DNA of 33,352 nt from Pirellulales bacterium (GTDB lineage Bacteria > Planctomycetota > Planctomycetia > Pirellulales > JAGQOS01). Position numbers and translations under genes: made by a program. Shown in pieces: positions 14,818-23,545 of this stretch. Under the pieces are notes generated by a model. That model had not been told where the DNA came from and did no database searches. It saw only the letters and a program-made list of their open reading frames with translations. How positions within the stretch are numbered: the first letter of the stretch is position 1; every line of letters begins with the position of its first letter. The stretch spans positions 1-33,352 of the forward strand of contig JANQPJ010000239.1 of the NCBI GenBank assembly GCA_028289525.1, given 5' to 3'.

Positions 14818-15969
14818 ATGGAAATGTTTTGGTTTATTTTGTTTTGGGGCTCTGCCGTGGCGCTAGCATACATGCTGGTCGGCTACTCGGCGGTGCTATT
14901 GCTTGTCGGCCGAGTGACGCCAGGAAGAGTCCGCGGGCAATGCGAGCCGATGGTCTCGCTCATTATTCCGGCTCATAACGAGGAAAGCGTGTTGCAAGAG
15001 AAGCTGGAAAACTCGCTGGCCATTGACTATCCCAGTGAAAAACTGGAGATCCTGGTGGCCAGCGACGGCAGCATCGACCGTACCGCTGAAATTGCCGCTA
15101 GCTTTGCCGATCAAGGTGTACAACTGCTCGACATGCAGCCCAGGCGCGGCAAGGCTTCGGTGCTGAACGACGCGGCGGCAGCGGCCCAAGGCGACTTGCT
15201 ATTTATGTGTGACGCAAATGTAATGTTTGCACCCAAGGCACTTAAAAACCTAGCCGGTTGGTTTACCGATGAACAAGTAGGAGCGGCCACCGGAGTGGTC
15301 GAACTGGCTAGCGAGGAATCGAACTTTGGCCACGGCGAGAGTTTTTATTACCAGCTCGAACGGGCGATTCAAGTGGCTGAGTCTCGCATCGGCTCGATGA
15401 TGGGCGTCGATGGCGGGATGTATGTCATGCGCAAATCTCTATTTCGGCCAATCCCGGCCGATTCTCTGCTCGATGATTTTGCGATCTCGATGCAGGTGCT
15501 CCGGCAAGGTCGGCGAATCGTCTTCGATCCGGATGCGCATGCGAATGAATGTGGTACGCCCAAAGCGATTCAGGAGTTTCGGCGACGCGTGCGCATGGCG
15601 GCCGGGGTCGTGCAAGTGCTCGCGCGAGGACATTTTCCCTCGCCGCGAAATCCGATCCTATTTTGGCAATTTCTGAGCCATAAGCTGGTCCGTTGGCTCG
15701 GACCGGTGTGGTTGCCTGCGTTGTTGGTAGCCAATTGGATGCTTTGGAGCCAGGGATGGTTTTATCAGTTCTGCTTGGTGGCTCAATTGCTCACCTACGC
15801 CGTGGCAGGCATTGGAGCGTTGTCGGTCCGGTTACGCGATCGACGGTGGATTGCCATTCCCTTTTATTTTGTCTTGAGCCAGGTCGCCATGGCAGTAGGA
15901 TTAGTGCGAGGAGTGTTCCGGCTTCAAAAAGTAACCTGGGCTCAGGCGGAACGAGCGCAAGCAAGGTAA
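14818..15969 (+). CDS. Membrane GT2 glycosyltransferase (cellulose-synthase-like fold)
   Basis: A 383-residue processive-type GT2. One N-terminal membrane helix (about 5-30) precedes a cytosolic catalytic domain: SLIIPAHNEESVL (47-59), ASDGSIDRT (81-89), FMCDANVMF (129-137, DAN at the DxD position), LLDDFAIS with the catalytic-base Asp pair, and EFRRRVRMAAG in place of the QxxRW motif. Two or three C-terminal helices follow (about 295-365). It should elongate or initiate a polysaccharide on the inner face of the membrane. Start at ATG 14818; a second ATG at 14824 is equally possible. It lies 31 bases after the methyltransferase. Confidence 0.85.
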   Translation: MEMFWFILFWGSAVALAYMLVGYSAVLLLVGRVTPGRVRGQCEPMVSLIIPAHNEESVLQEKLENSLAIDYPSEKLEILVASDGSIDRTAEIAASFADQGVQLLDMQPRRGKASVLNDAAAAAQGDLLFMCDANVMFAPKALKNLAGWFTDEQVGAATGVVELASEESNFGHGESFYYQLERAIQVAESRIGSMMGVDGGMYVMRKSLFRPIPADSLLDDFAISMQVLRQGRRIVFDPDAHANECGTPKAIQEFRRRVRMAAGVVQVLARGHFPSPRNPILFWQFLSHKLVRWLGPVWLPALLVANWMLWSQGWFYQFCLVAQLLTYAVAGIGALSVRLRDRRWIAIPFYFVLSQVAMAVGLVRGVFRLQKVTWAQAERAQAR

Positions 15970-15988
15970 GTGTGAGTTCGAGACTGTT

Positions 15989-16048
15989 GGTTGTTAGGGG
16001 TTGGTTCTTGGTTTGGGGTTTATTCAGATCAACCAACGACTAACAACC
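15989..16048. repeat. Imperfect inverted repeat in the spacer before the nucleotide-sugar dehydrogenase
   Basis: GGTTGTTAG (15989-15997) pairs with CTAACAACC (16040-16048), and inside them GTTGGTT (16000-16006) pairs with AACCAAC (16031-16037). This leaves an internal two-base mismatch and a 24-base loop. The sequence is strongly biased (GT-rich then AC-rich). It may be a leader hairpin or a weak terminator without a T run. Function unknown. Confidence 0.6.
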
Positions 16049-16092
16049 AAAAACCAACAACTACTTTCACCACCCACCATGAAAGATTCACC

Positions 16093-17385
16093 GTGAAACG
16101 AGTCGCCGTGTTTGGCGTAGGTTATGTAGGCTGTGTGACGGCCGCCTGCCTGAGTCGCGATGGGCATCAGGTCATCGGCGTCGATGTCGATGCCGGGAAA
16201 GTCGAGGCGCTGCAAGCTGGCCAATCGCCGGTCTCCGAACCAGGGCTCGAGGACTTGGTCGCCGAGCAGGTGGCCGCCGGTTCGCTTCGGGCAACGATCG
16301 ATCTGGAAGCGGCGGTTGCCGAGTCGGAGATTGCGCTGGTGACCGTAGGAACCCCTTCGGCACGCGATGGCTCGGTGTCGGCCGCGGCGGTCGAAAGCGT
16401 GGTCCAGCAGATTGGTCAGCAATTGCACGGCGCCGAACGTGACTATTCGGTCGTGATCCGATCAACCTTGCTGCCAGGCTTGCTCGAAGAACGCTTGGCA
16501 CCGTTGCTCGAGGAGGCCTCTGGCAGACGCTTGGGAGACTCGTTGCGGCTGCTCAACAATCCTGAGTTCTTGCGCGAGAGTTCGGCACTCAAAGATTACG
16601 ACGCGCCGCCGTATGTGGTGGTTGGTGCCTATCAAGACGCGCCGGCCGACGATGTACTGGCCCTTTATCAAAACATACCGGCCGAACAGATCGTGACCGA
16701 TACACGAACTGCGTCGCTGGTCAAATATGCCTGCAACGCCTTTCACGCGGTGAAGGTGGCGTTTGCCAACGAGATTGGCAGTTTGGCGAAAGGACTTTCG
16801 GCCGATGGTCGACAGGTCATGGAGATTGTGTGCCGTGATACCAAGCTGAATGTCTCGCCGGCCTATTTGAGGCCTGGCTTTGCTTTTGGCGGTTCCTGTT
16901 TGCCGAAGGATTTGCGAGCCTTGATGCGGTTTGCCCAACGCGAGGCGATCGAAGTCAGCTTGCTCAATTCGATCTTGCCTTCGAATCAGGCTCACCTGCA
17001 ACGGGCGGTCGAATTGGTCAAGAGCACCGGATGCCGCAAAATTGGGCTGGTCGGTCTGTCGTTCAAGGCCGGGACCGACGATCTGCGTGAGAGTCCGTTT
17101 GTTTCTCTGGCACAAATCTTGATCGGCGAAGGGTGTGATCTGAAGATTTATGATCCTGGCGTTTCGCTGCCCCGGCTCAAGGGCCGTAACTTGGCCTACA
17201 TCGACCAACGGTTGCCGCATTTGGCCGCCTTGCTGGTCGATTCGCCGGAAGAGATCGACCAGCACGCCGAGCTGGTGATTTTGGGCACCTCGGTTGCCGA
17301 TGGATTTAGCTGGGATCAAGGGAAACAGGTAGTCGATTTGCGGAAAGAGTTGGTGTGCCCCGGCGACACGTCGTGTCGCGGCTAG
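16093..17385 (+). CDS. Nucleotide-sugar dehydrogenase, GDP-mannose 6-dehydrogenase (AlgD)-like
   Basis: A 430-residue enzyme that oxidises an NDP-sugar to the uronic acid in two NAD-dependent steps. The NAD-binding fold starts VAVFGVGYVG (4-13) with DVD at 31-33. NPEFLRESSALKDYDAPP (156-173), Lys211 and Asn215 in KYACNAFHAVKVAF, and Cys269 in GFAFGGSCLPKDLRAL are the expected catalytic features. These stretches resemble GDP-mannose dehydrogenases more than UDP-glucose dehydrogenases, so GDP-mannuronate is the likely product; UDP-glucuronate remains possible. GTG at 16093 is chosen because the frame upstream runs through the inverted repeat. The last residues (CPGDTSCRG) and the TAG stop are encoded by a REP-like repeat. 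Confidence 0.87.
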   Translation: MKRVAVFGVGYVGCVTAACLSRDGHQVIGVDVDAGKVEALQAGQSPVSEPGLEDLVAEQVAAGSLRATIDLEAAVAESEIALVTVGTPSARDGSVSAAAVESVVQQIGQQLHGAERDYSVVIRSTLLPGLLEERLAPLLEEASGRRLGDSLRLLNNPEFLRESSALKDYDAPPYVVVGAYQDAPADDVLALYQNIPAEQIVTDTRTASLVKYACNAFHAVKVAFANEIGSLAKGLSADGRQVMEIVCRDTKLNVSPAYLRPGFAFGGSCLPKDLRALMRFAQREAIEVSLLNSILPSNQAHLQRAVELVKSTGCRKIGLVGLSFKAGTDDLRESPFVSLAQILIGEGCDLKIYDPGVSLPRLKGRNLAYIDQRLPHLAALLVDSPEEIDQHAELVILGTSVADGFSWDQGKQVVDLRKELVCPGDTSCRG

Positions 17386-17387
17386 GG
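17358..17387 (+). repeat. REP-like palindromic repeat, copy 2, overlapping a gene end
   Basis: It differs from the element at 24572-24600 at two of 29 positions. The two changes are on opposite sides of the stem: CGACACG-T-CGTGTCG here, CGACGCG-T-CGCGTCG there. The hairpin is therefore preserved by a compensating pair. It contains the last codons and stop of the dehydrogenase gene. Confidence 0.8.
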
Positions 17388-17435
17388 ATTTTTGAGCAAT
17401 GGGGCACATTCGAGAACTTCGCGTCGAGTCAAGCG

Positions 17436-18467
17436 ATGTCGGAATTCGTCCAGTCACAAAATTTGTCTTTGAGTGCGACGGGTTCGAAGCCGACGGCTTT
17501 GATCGTAACGGTCGATACCGAGGAGGAAGGTCTTTGGGGAGGAGAGTATCGCCGCGAGGGCAACACGGTTAGAAACATTGCCGGGATCGAGCGGTTTCAA
17601 CAGATCTGTGATCAGTTTGAAGTGCGGCCTACCTATCTGGTCGATACCCCGGTGGTCGAAAACGACCAGTCGGCCGAACTGCTCAAGGGCATTCAGGACG
17701 CTGGCCGCTGTGAGATTGGGGCCCATCTGCATCCTTGGTGTGCTCCGCCGTTTGACGAGACGATCAGTGCGAAAAATTCGTATCAGTGTAACTTGCCTGA
17801 ATCACTGCAACGCGAGAAGATGGAGATTCTTACCGACCGGATTGAAACTCGGTTCGGCCGGCGGTCTACGTCGTATCGGGCAGGCCGGTATGGCTTGGAT
17901 ATTGTGGGGGCTCGGATTTTAGAGCAACTGGGTTATGTGGTCGATTCGAGCGTGATTTGTTTTACCAACTATGCCGACCGAGGAGGCCCCGACTTTTCGC
18001 AGGCTCCCTTCGTGCCCTATCGGGTTGGCGGTGATGATCTAGCCGTGCCCGATCCATCAGGCAAGCTTTTGGAAGTGCCGGTTTCAGTAGGATACAGTCG
18101 AGCCGGTTTTGACACCTTGCATCGCATACGCTCGCTGGCCGGCCGCTGGCCATGGCGTCATTTGCGCGCCGTGGGGATTCTCGACCGGTTAAACATCGCG
18201 CGGCGGATTAAAATGAGTCCCGAACAAGCGACCAGTCGTCGGATGCAGCAATTGGTCGACGCAATGCGAGGCCATCAGGCCCCGTGTGTGGTGATGATGT
18301 TGCACAGTTCGTCGTTGGTGACAGGCGAATCGCCTTACGCATCGAGCGTCTCGGCACTCGAAGAGTTATACACCCGGCTTAGCGAGACGTTAGAATATTG
18401 TGTTCGCCGACATGGGATGGTTGGCTCGACTCTGACCGAGTTTGCCCAGCGTTTTAACAACCCTTAG
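17436..18467 (+). CDS. Polysaccharide deacetylase-like protein (NodB/WalW type)
   Basis: A 343-residue protein with a NodB-like barrel. The first strand TALIVTVDTEEE carries Asp27 (catalytic base and metal site of the family). EIGAHLHPWC with His97 and His99 lies at the place of the metal-binding HxxxH, though with different spacing. YRAGRYGLD matches the arginine motif, and VVMMLHSSSL has the late His. It probably removes acetyl groups from an amino-sugar or acts on a polysaccharide intermediate. No signal peptide is visible, so it may act in the cytoplasm. ATG at 17436 is chosen because an earlier ATG at 17355 lies within the dehydrogenase gene and repeat. The TAG stop coincides with the start of the family-3 repeat. 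Confidence 0.82.
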   Translation: MSEFVQSQNLSLSATGSKPTALIVTVDTEEEGLWGGEYRREGNTVRNIAGIERFQQICDQFEVRPTYLVDTPVVENDQSAELLKGIQDAGRCEIGAHLHPWCAPPFDETISAKNSYQCNLPESLQREKMEILTDRIETRFGRRSTSYRAGRYGLDIVGARILEQLGYVVDSSVICFTNYADRGGPDFSQAPFVPYRVGGDDLAVPDPSGKLLEVPVSVGYSRAGFDTLHRIRSLAGRWPWRHLRAVGILDRLNIARRIKMSPEQATSRRMQQLVDAMRGHQAPCVVMMLHSSSLVTGESPYASSVSALEELYTRLSETLEYCVRRHGMVGSTLTEFAQRFNNP

Positions 18468-18589
18468 TCGTTCCAAATTTCCTGGATGGATCAGTAGCAG
18501 CGGTCGGTGACCGCTCGCGAAACAGGCAGATTTTACAAATTTTCAGAAGACAACCGCTTTTTCAAATTCTCGTTTTTGGAACCACTGAA
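18464..18589 (+). repeat. Family-3 dispersed repeat, copy 2, with inverted ends
   Basis: The left end TTAGTCGTTCCAAA and the right end TTTTTGGAACCACTGAA (18573-18589) are imperfect inverted repeats. Inside, GGTCGGTGACC and the bases to 18523 repeat 2970-2991 exactly. AGTAGCAGCGG upstream of it also matches the minus-strand copy at 33188-33250. The stop codon TAG (18465-18467) of the deacetylase gene is part of the left end. It looks like a small non-autonomous element of about 126 bp. Confidence 0.7.
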
Positions 18590-18626
18590 CCCTAGCCCTT
18601 CGGCTCTCGACTCTCGACTCAAAAAC

Positions 18627-19766
18627 ATGGCCAAACTTCGTCTCACCTATCCCACGTTTCAGCAGCCATCTCAGGTCACCTTTGGCTCGGGGTCGGTTCG
18701 CACGTTGGTCCAGGCAAGCGACATGGACGACGTGTGCTGGTTTGTCAGCGGTTCAGCCCCGGTTCGAGCAATCTTCGAACGCCAACTGGCCAAGGCCGGC
18801 CGTTCGCTCGCCCAGGTTCAGGCGATTTTCAAGCCGCCTGGCGAGCCCGATCAGGCAATGATCGACCAGGGGGCCGCTTTTTTGAAAGAGCATGCTGCCC
18901 GACGCATCGTTGGCCTTGGCGGCGGTTCGGTGTTGGATTGGTGCCGGCTGTCCTGGGCACGTTCCGCTGGGCTGCTGGACGACGACCATGCTCGCAACGT
19001 TACGGTTCCGGCCGAGATGAAGACGCCTGAGCTTTGGCTGGCGCCGACTACCTGCGCTACCGGGGCCGAAGCGGCCAGTGTGGCCGTGTATCTTGACCAA
19101 GGTGAAAAACAACCAGTCGTGTGCGACGCTTTTCTAGCCCGTCGTGTGGTGCTTGATGGCCAGTTTCTGGCCGACTTGTCAACCGGCGAACTAGCCAACT
19201 TGTTGGCCGATGCGGTGAGCCATGCGGTCGAGGCGTTCATTTCGATCGTGCCCAACTACCTGGCCAAGGAAGCGGCCGCGTCGGCCTTGGGGTTGATTTT
19301 GGAATCCTACCCGGCCGCACCAGAAGTGTCTCGCAACGAACGGCTGTTAGAGGCGGCCTACCTGGCTGGGCTGGCGGCCAGCCATTGCAGCGTGGGCGTG
19401 ATTCACGCCTTTGCACATAGCGTGGCCCGTTGGCAAGTGTCACACGGGCATGCCAACGCGCTCGGTTTGTTGCCTGGCATCGAAGCCAATGCCGAGACAC
19501 CGGCCCTGGCGCGTCTCACTCGACGGCTCGGCCTGGACGGAGTGTCGGCACTTGTCGAACGGCTCCGGCCGTTGGCCCAAACGGCCATCGGGCATGGACA
19601 GCATGACCAGCTACGTTCGGCCCTCGCGGCGGCCGATCGGTGTGCCGAACTGCGGGCGGCGATGAGCAAAGATGTTTGTCTGCGAACCTGTCCCACGACG
19701 CTGGATGAGACGGCGCTCGACGCCTACCTGGCCCGGGTTCGGGCAGGCATGGAGGCAGCCGCATGA
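18627..19766 (+). CDS. Iron-containing alcohol dehydrogenase (RfbM-like role)
   Basis: A 379-residue group III alcohol dehydrogenase. The NAD-binding loop is GLGGGSVLDWCR (96-107), and PTTCATGAEA (140-149) contacts the nucleotide. Metal ligands are Asp195 and His199 in DAVSHAVEA, His260 in VIHAFAH and His273 in SHGHANAL, so all four are present. It should interconvert an aldehyde and an alcohol. It opens a cassette of six overlapping genes, all concerned with acyl activation and reduction, and is the obvious candidate to act on the aldehyde made by the LuxC-like enzyme. ATG at 18627 is chosen over an upstream start at 18507, which would translate a repeat. The stop overlaps the next start (ATGA). 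Confidence 0.88.
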   Translation: MAKLRLTYPTFQQPSQVTFGSGSVRTLVQASDMDDVCWFVSGSAPVRAIFERQLAKAGRSLAQVQAIFKPPGEPDQAMIDQGAAFLKEHAARRIVGLGGGSVLDWCRLSWARSAGLLDDDHARNVTVPAEMKTPELWLAPTTCATGAEAASVAVYLDQGEKQPVVCDAFLARRVVLDGQFLADLSTGELANLLADAVSHAVEAFISIVPNYLAKEAAASALGLILESYPAAPEVSRNERLLEAAYLAGLAASHCSVGVIHAFAHSVARWQVSHGHANALGLLPGIEANAETPALARLTRRLGLDGVSALVERLRPLAQTAIGHGQHDQLRSALAAADRCAELRAAMSKDVCLRTCPTTLDETALDAYLARVRAGMEAAA

Positions 19767-21190
19767 AGATGTTGTTGGATGCCCTCGACACGGCCGAGCC
19801 GAGCCGGTTGGCCCTAGTTGACCGGCATGAACAAGTAACCTACGACGAGTTGCGTCGCCAGGTCGGAAAGATCGCGGCGGTGTTCTATGGAAAATATGGT
19901 GACGGACAGTTTTTAGTCCTGAGAGCAGACAACCACGTGCGGTTTGTCGTCTCGCTATTGGGCATCATGGCCAGCGGCAACACGCCAGTTCCGGTAGCGC
20001 ACGACTTACCAGACGAAGACATCGAGTACATCGTCAGTAAGAGCCAAGCGGTCGGAGTGATCGAGCCGCTCGCGGTCGAGGCCTACGAAACCTCCACGCC
20101 GGAAGATCATCGTCGGCCAGATTGTCCGGCGATCGTGATGTTCACTTCCGGCACGACCGGCTATCCCAAGGGCGTGATTATTTCTCACGCCAATCTCCGC
20201 CACTCGTGTCAGACGATTGCCGACTATTTGCACTATCGTGAGTTTCCTAGTGCGGCGGTGGTGTTGCCGTTGCACTACAGCTATGCGTTGCTTTCTCAGG
20301 TATGTTGTCAGTTGTCAATCGGCGGCACGGTTAGTCTGTTCGAGAATTTTCGCAACCCGATCAAATTTGCCCGACAGGTGACCGAGCAACAATTGCAGAC
20401 GTTTTGCGGAGTGCCGTCCACGTATCAGGCGCTGACCACGCTGCACAGCCTTTCGCCGTTGGAGTTGCCGACGGTGCGAGTTTTGTGTTCGGCCGGGGCG
20501 GCCATGAATCATGCTCGGCTGCGTGAAATTCAGACGATTTTTCCCAACGCCATGTTTTTCAACAACTATGGGATGACCGAGGCAGCCCCACGGATCGCTT
20601 ACATTCGAGATGACGACCCGCGATTCGGAGAGCCCACTTGTGGCAAGCCGATGGCGGGGGTTGAAATCAAGGTGGTCGATTCGGAAACGCATCGAACCGT
20701 TCCTGAGGGCGAACGTGGCGTGCTTGTGGTTAAGGGCCCCAACATCACGAGCGGCTATCTGAACGATCCCGAGTTGACTGCTGCCGCTTTTACCGACGAT
20801 GGGTATTTGATTTCGAACGACTTGGCCTATTTGGATCAAGGGTATTTGTTTATTTGTGGCCGGAACGACGATGTGTTCAACGTGGCTGGCGAAAAAGTGG
20901 CCCCGCTGGAAATCGAGCGGTCGTTGAACCACTTGCCAGAGGTCGACATGTCGGCCGTGACTGGGATTGCCGATGAGCAACGCGGCATGGTGCCGGTGGC
21001 TTTTGTGAAGCTGAAGTCGCCTGTCGCCAGAGACCAGTTGATTGCAGGCCTTGATGGCCACTTGCCAGCGGTGAAAATTCCTCAGCGTTATTTTGAAGTG
21101 CGCGAGTTTCCCATGACTGCCAACGGGAAACTACGACGCCATGTGCTTTCGGTTGACGACGATTCTTACGTGGTCCGTGAAATTGATTGA
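19763..21190 (+). CDS. AMP-forming acyl ligase, ANL superfamily (RfbL-like role)
   Basis: A 475-residue adenylating enzyme. Core motifs are in order: MFTSGTTGYPKG (126-137, P-loop), NNYGMTEAAP (267-276), Asp353 in SNDLAYLDQGYL, GRNDDVFNVAGEKVAP (366-381, hinge) and the catalytic Lys456 in TANGKLRR. It activates a carboxylic acid as acyl-AMP and transfers it to CoA or, more likely here, to the ACP at 23546. It is somewhat shorter than fatty acyl-CoA ligases (about 500-550), which fits acyl-ACP or small-acid ligases. The ATG overlaps the dehydrogenase stop by four bases. Confidence 0.9.
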   Translation: MKMLLDALDTAEPSRLALVDRHEQVTYDELRRQVGKIAAVFYGKYGDGQFLVLRADNHVRFVVSLLGIMASGNTPVPVAHDLPDEDIEYIVSKSQAVGVIEPLAVEAYETSTPEDHRRPDCPAIVMFTSGTTGYPKGVIISHANLRHSCQTIADYLHYREFPSAAVVLPLHYSYALLSQVCCQLSIGGTVSLFENFRNPIKFARQVTEQQLQTFCGVPSTYQALTTLHSLSPLELPTVRVLCSAGAAMNHARLREIQTIFPNAMFFNNYGMTEAAPRIAYIRDDDPRFGEPTCGKPMAGVEIKVVDSETHRTVPEGERGVLVVKGPNITSGYLNDPELTAAAFTDDGYLISNDLAYLDQGYLFICGRNDDVFNVAGEKVAPLEIERSLNHLPEVDMSAVTGIADEQRGMVPVAFVKLKSPVARDQLIAGLDGHLPAVKIPQRYFEVREFPMTANGKLRRHVLSVDDDSYVVREID

Positions 21191-22271
21191 ACCGTTTACC
21201 ACCGATGTTGGGCCGTTTGCCATGGCTCCCGAAGAGAAACAGGCATTTCTCAGCGAGCGGCTCGCTGCGCTCGTCGAGCATCATCATGCCCGTTGTGCGC
21301 CATACGCCAGATTGGTGGACGACTGGCGCGGCCGCACGACGTCCGGCTCGTTCTCGGTCGAGAGTTGCCCTTACGTTCCAGTAACGGCTTTCAAAAACTA
21401 CGACCTGCGGTCAACCGACGAGAGTGGTACCACCCTGCAATCGTCGGCCACCACCTCGGCCGTGGCGTCCAAAATTTTTGCCGACAAAGCGACTAAAAAA
21501 CGCCAGGCCCTCTCGGCCAACAAAATTTTGACCGATTTTGTCGGCAGCGAAAAACGTCCGTATCTGGTGTTCGATCTCGAAGCGACCGTGCGGGGAGCCG
21601 GCGCGATGAGCGCTCGGGCAGCAGCGATCTTAGGGCTCGCCCACTTGGCCACGGAATTTTTGTTCGTGATGCGCGAAGAAAAGGGACAATTGCGAATTGA
21701 TCGCGATGCTCTCGAACATGCCATCGAGGTGATCGGCGACGGGCCGTTTCTATCATATGGATTTACGTATATTCTCTATCAGGCTCATCGCGAGTTGGCC
21801 GAGTTGGGCATCACGTTGCCGAGGGCCCATCCCGATTCTCGTTTTCTCCACAGCGGCGGTTGGAAGCGTCTGGTGGCCCTGGCGGTCGACAAGCCGACGT
21901 TCAATCGCACGATTTCCGAACCGTGGCAGTTGGAGCCAGCCAGCGTGGTCGATTTTTATGGCGTGATCGAGCAGGCTGGCGTTCCCTATCCCGACTGCTC
22001 GGCCGGCTACAAGCACGCGCCCTATTGGGCCGAGGTTGTAATTCGCCAAAACGATTCGATGCAGCCGACCAAAACCGGCGAGACCGGGCTGATTCAGTTG
22101 ATCAACTGTCTGCCGTTGTCGGCTCCCAACCACTCGGTGTTGACCGAAGACTTGGGCCAGATTGTGCTGGACGACGGTTGTGCCTGTGGCCGGCGAGGCA
22201 AGGCGTTTATTTTTAAAGGAAGGGCGCCACGGTCGGAAACCCGTGGCTGTAGCGATGTCCCGCGCCGTTGA
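21177..22271 (+). CDS. LuxE-like acyl-protein synthetase/acyltransferase
   Basis: About 364 residues, belonging to the LuxE/PaaK-like ANL branch. Visible features are SYGFTYILYQ, LHSGGWKRL, DFYGVIEQAG (in the place of the YGxTE motif) and the C-terminal CACGRRGKAFIFKGR with Cys335 and Cys337, then SETRGCSD. In Vibrio LuxE a C-terminal cysteine carries the acyl group to the reductase LuxC; Cys335 or Cys337 is the likely equivalent. The start is uncertain: GTG at 21177 overlaps the ligase gene and keeps the family's N-terminal helix, while ATG at 21222 would drop about 15 residues. The end overlaps luxC-like by 17 bases. Confidence 0.87.
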   Translation: MKLIEPFTTDVGPFAMAPEEKQAFLSERLAALVEHHHARCAPYARLVDDWRGRTTSGSFSVESCPYVPVTAFKNYDLRSTDESGTTLQSSATTSAVASKIFADKATKKRQALSANKILTDFVGSEKRPYLVFDLEATVRGAGAMSARAAAILGLAHLATEFLFVMREEKGQLRIDRDALEHAIEVIGDGPFLSYGFTYILYQAHRELAELGITLPRAHPDSRFLHSGGWKRLVALAVDKPTFNRTISEPWQLEPASVVDFYGVIEQAGVPYPDCSAGYKHAPYWAEVVIRQNDSMQPTKTGETGLIQLINCLPLSAPNHSVLTEDLGQIVLDDGCACGRRGKAFIFKGRAPRSETRGCSDVPRR

Positions 22272-23511
22272 CATCTTATATCCTGCCGAGGCCGATGGCA
22301 CAGAACTGCCAGAGCTGATCGCGGCTGCGCAAACAGCCGGTCAGGCGTTGCTCGACGTGCCGTTGGCCGATCGGTTATCGGCGTTCGACACGTTGTCCGA
22401 TCAATTGCTCGAAGGCCGCTTGCGCCAGGTGCCGGGGATTGCGTTTCTGGCCGCCTTCTTGCGTTCGACCAATCTGCGAACGCTGATTGAACGCGAATTG
22501 ACGTTTCCCGACGCACTCAGGCAGTTTGTGCCGATCGGCGAGCGGAAGAGTGCTCGAGTTTTGCCGCAAGGTTTGGTGGCCCATTGGGTGGCCGGCAACG
22601 TGCCTTTGTTGGGCATGTTTTCCTGGGCCTTGAGCGCCGTGGTTGGTAATGCCAACGTGATTCGCCTGAGTTCAAAGCAGGAAGATGTGGTCAGCCCGTT
22701 GATTGAGTTGTTGGCCCAATCGTCCGCGGTCGGACGACAATTGGCCGCAGCGACGTTGCTGGTTTGTTTTGATCGAGAACATTCCGACGCCCACGTGCAG
22801 TTGAGCCAAGCGGCCGATGTGCGGATTGCCTGGGGAGGGCAAGAGGCAATCGAGACGATTCGCGCATTGCCCTGTCGCTGGGAGTGCGAGGACATCGCGC
22901 TCGGACCCAGGGTTAGTTATGCGGTAATCGACCCCACGGTGGCGACCGACGCAAGCATCAACCGGTTGGCCACCGACGCGGTCTATTTCGACCAACTGGC
23001 TTGCAGCTCGCCACAGTATCTCTTCTTGCGAGACCGGGGTGAACAGGCCGAAATCGAAGGGTTTGTCGAGCGATTTACGGCCGCGTTCGAGCGCCAAGCC
23101 GTCGCGATTCCGCGTCATCCGCTCGATTTTTCCGAAAGTTACCAGATCGAACTCGACCGCACTCGGGCATTGCTCGAAGGCGGCCGTTTGGCGCGCGACT
23201 CTCAGACCGAGTGGACGATTGCCCTCGTGGACCGCCCGAACGACGAGATTCGCTGCGCCAATCGTTTTGTTCAGATCATTCCTTTCCAGCGGTTTGAGAC
23301 GGTTTACGGTTGTATTCCCAGGAATATTCAGACGATAATTACCTTACTTGGCGCGGATGAGGCCGAGCAGTTTTCCGAACAGGCTGCCCGACGGGGCGTG
23401 TGCCGGTTGCCGCGTCCAGGCGAAGGAAACCTGTTTGAAACCCCCTGGGATGGCGTGCCGTTGGTGGCGCGATTGACACGCTGGACGTTGCGTAGCGACA
23501 ACCGGCGCTGA
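22255..23511 (+). CDS. LuxC-like acyl-CoA/acyl-protein reductase
   Basis: A 418-residue protein of the LuxC family in the aldehyde dehydrogenase superfamily. LVAHWVAGNVPLLGMFSW (107-124) and NANVIRLSS (132-140) form the nucleotide-binding region, and WGGQEAI follows. The catalytic Cys250 sits in FDQLACSSPQYLF, the family signature. It reduces an activated acyl group to the aldehyde with NAD(P)H, taking it from the LuxE-like partner encoded just upstream. ATG at 22255 lies inside the end of the luxE-like gene, so the two are translationally coupled. No luxA, luxB or luxD genes are present. Confidence 0.9.
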   Translation: MSRAVDILYPAEADGTELPELIAAAQTAGQALLDVPLADRLSAFDTLSDQLLEGRLRQVPGIAFLAAFLRSTNLRTLIERELTFPDALRQFVPIGERKSARVLPQGLVAHWVAGNVPLLGMFSWALSAVVGNANVIRLSSKQEDVVSPLIELLAQSSAVGRQLAAATLLVCFDREHSDAHVQLSQAADVRIAWGGQEAIETIRALPCRWECEDIALGPRVSYAVIDPTVATDASINRLATDAVYFDQLACSSPQYLFLRDRGEQAEIEGFVERFTAAFERQAVAIPRHPLDFSESYQIELDRTRALLEGGRLARDSQTEWTIALVDRPNDEIRCANRFVQIIPFQRFETVYGCIPRNIQTIITLLGADEAEQFSEQAARRGVCRLPRPGEGNLFETPWDGVPLVARLTRWTLRSDNRR

Positions 23512-23545
23512 TCCCACGCTCAGGCAACATGGAGTTGAAGGATCT

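Noticed and set aside
15991-16092. Longer start for the nucleotide-sugar dehydrogenase
   Set aside because: It would translate the inverted repeat. The Rossmann fold begins right after GTG 16093.
18507-18626. 40-residue extension of the Fe-alcohol dehydrogenase
   Set aside because: It lies in a dispersed repeat; the family N-terminus fits ATG 18627.
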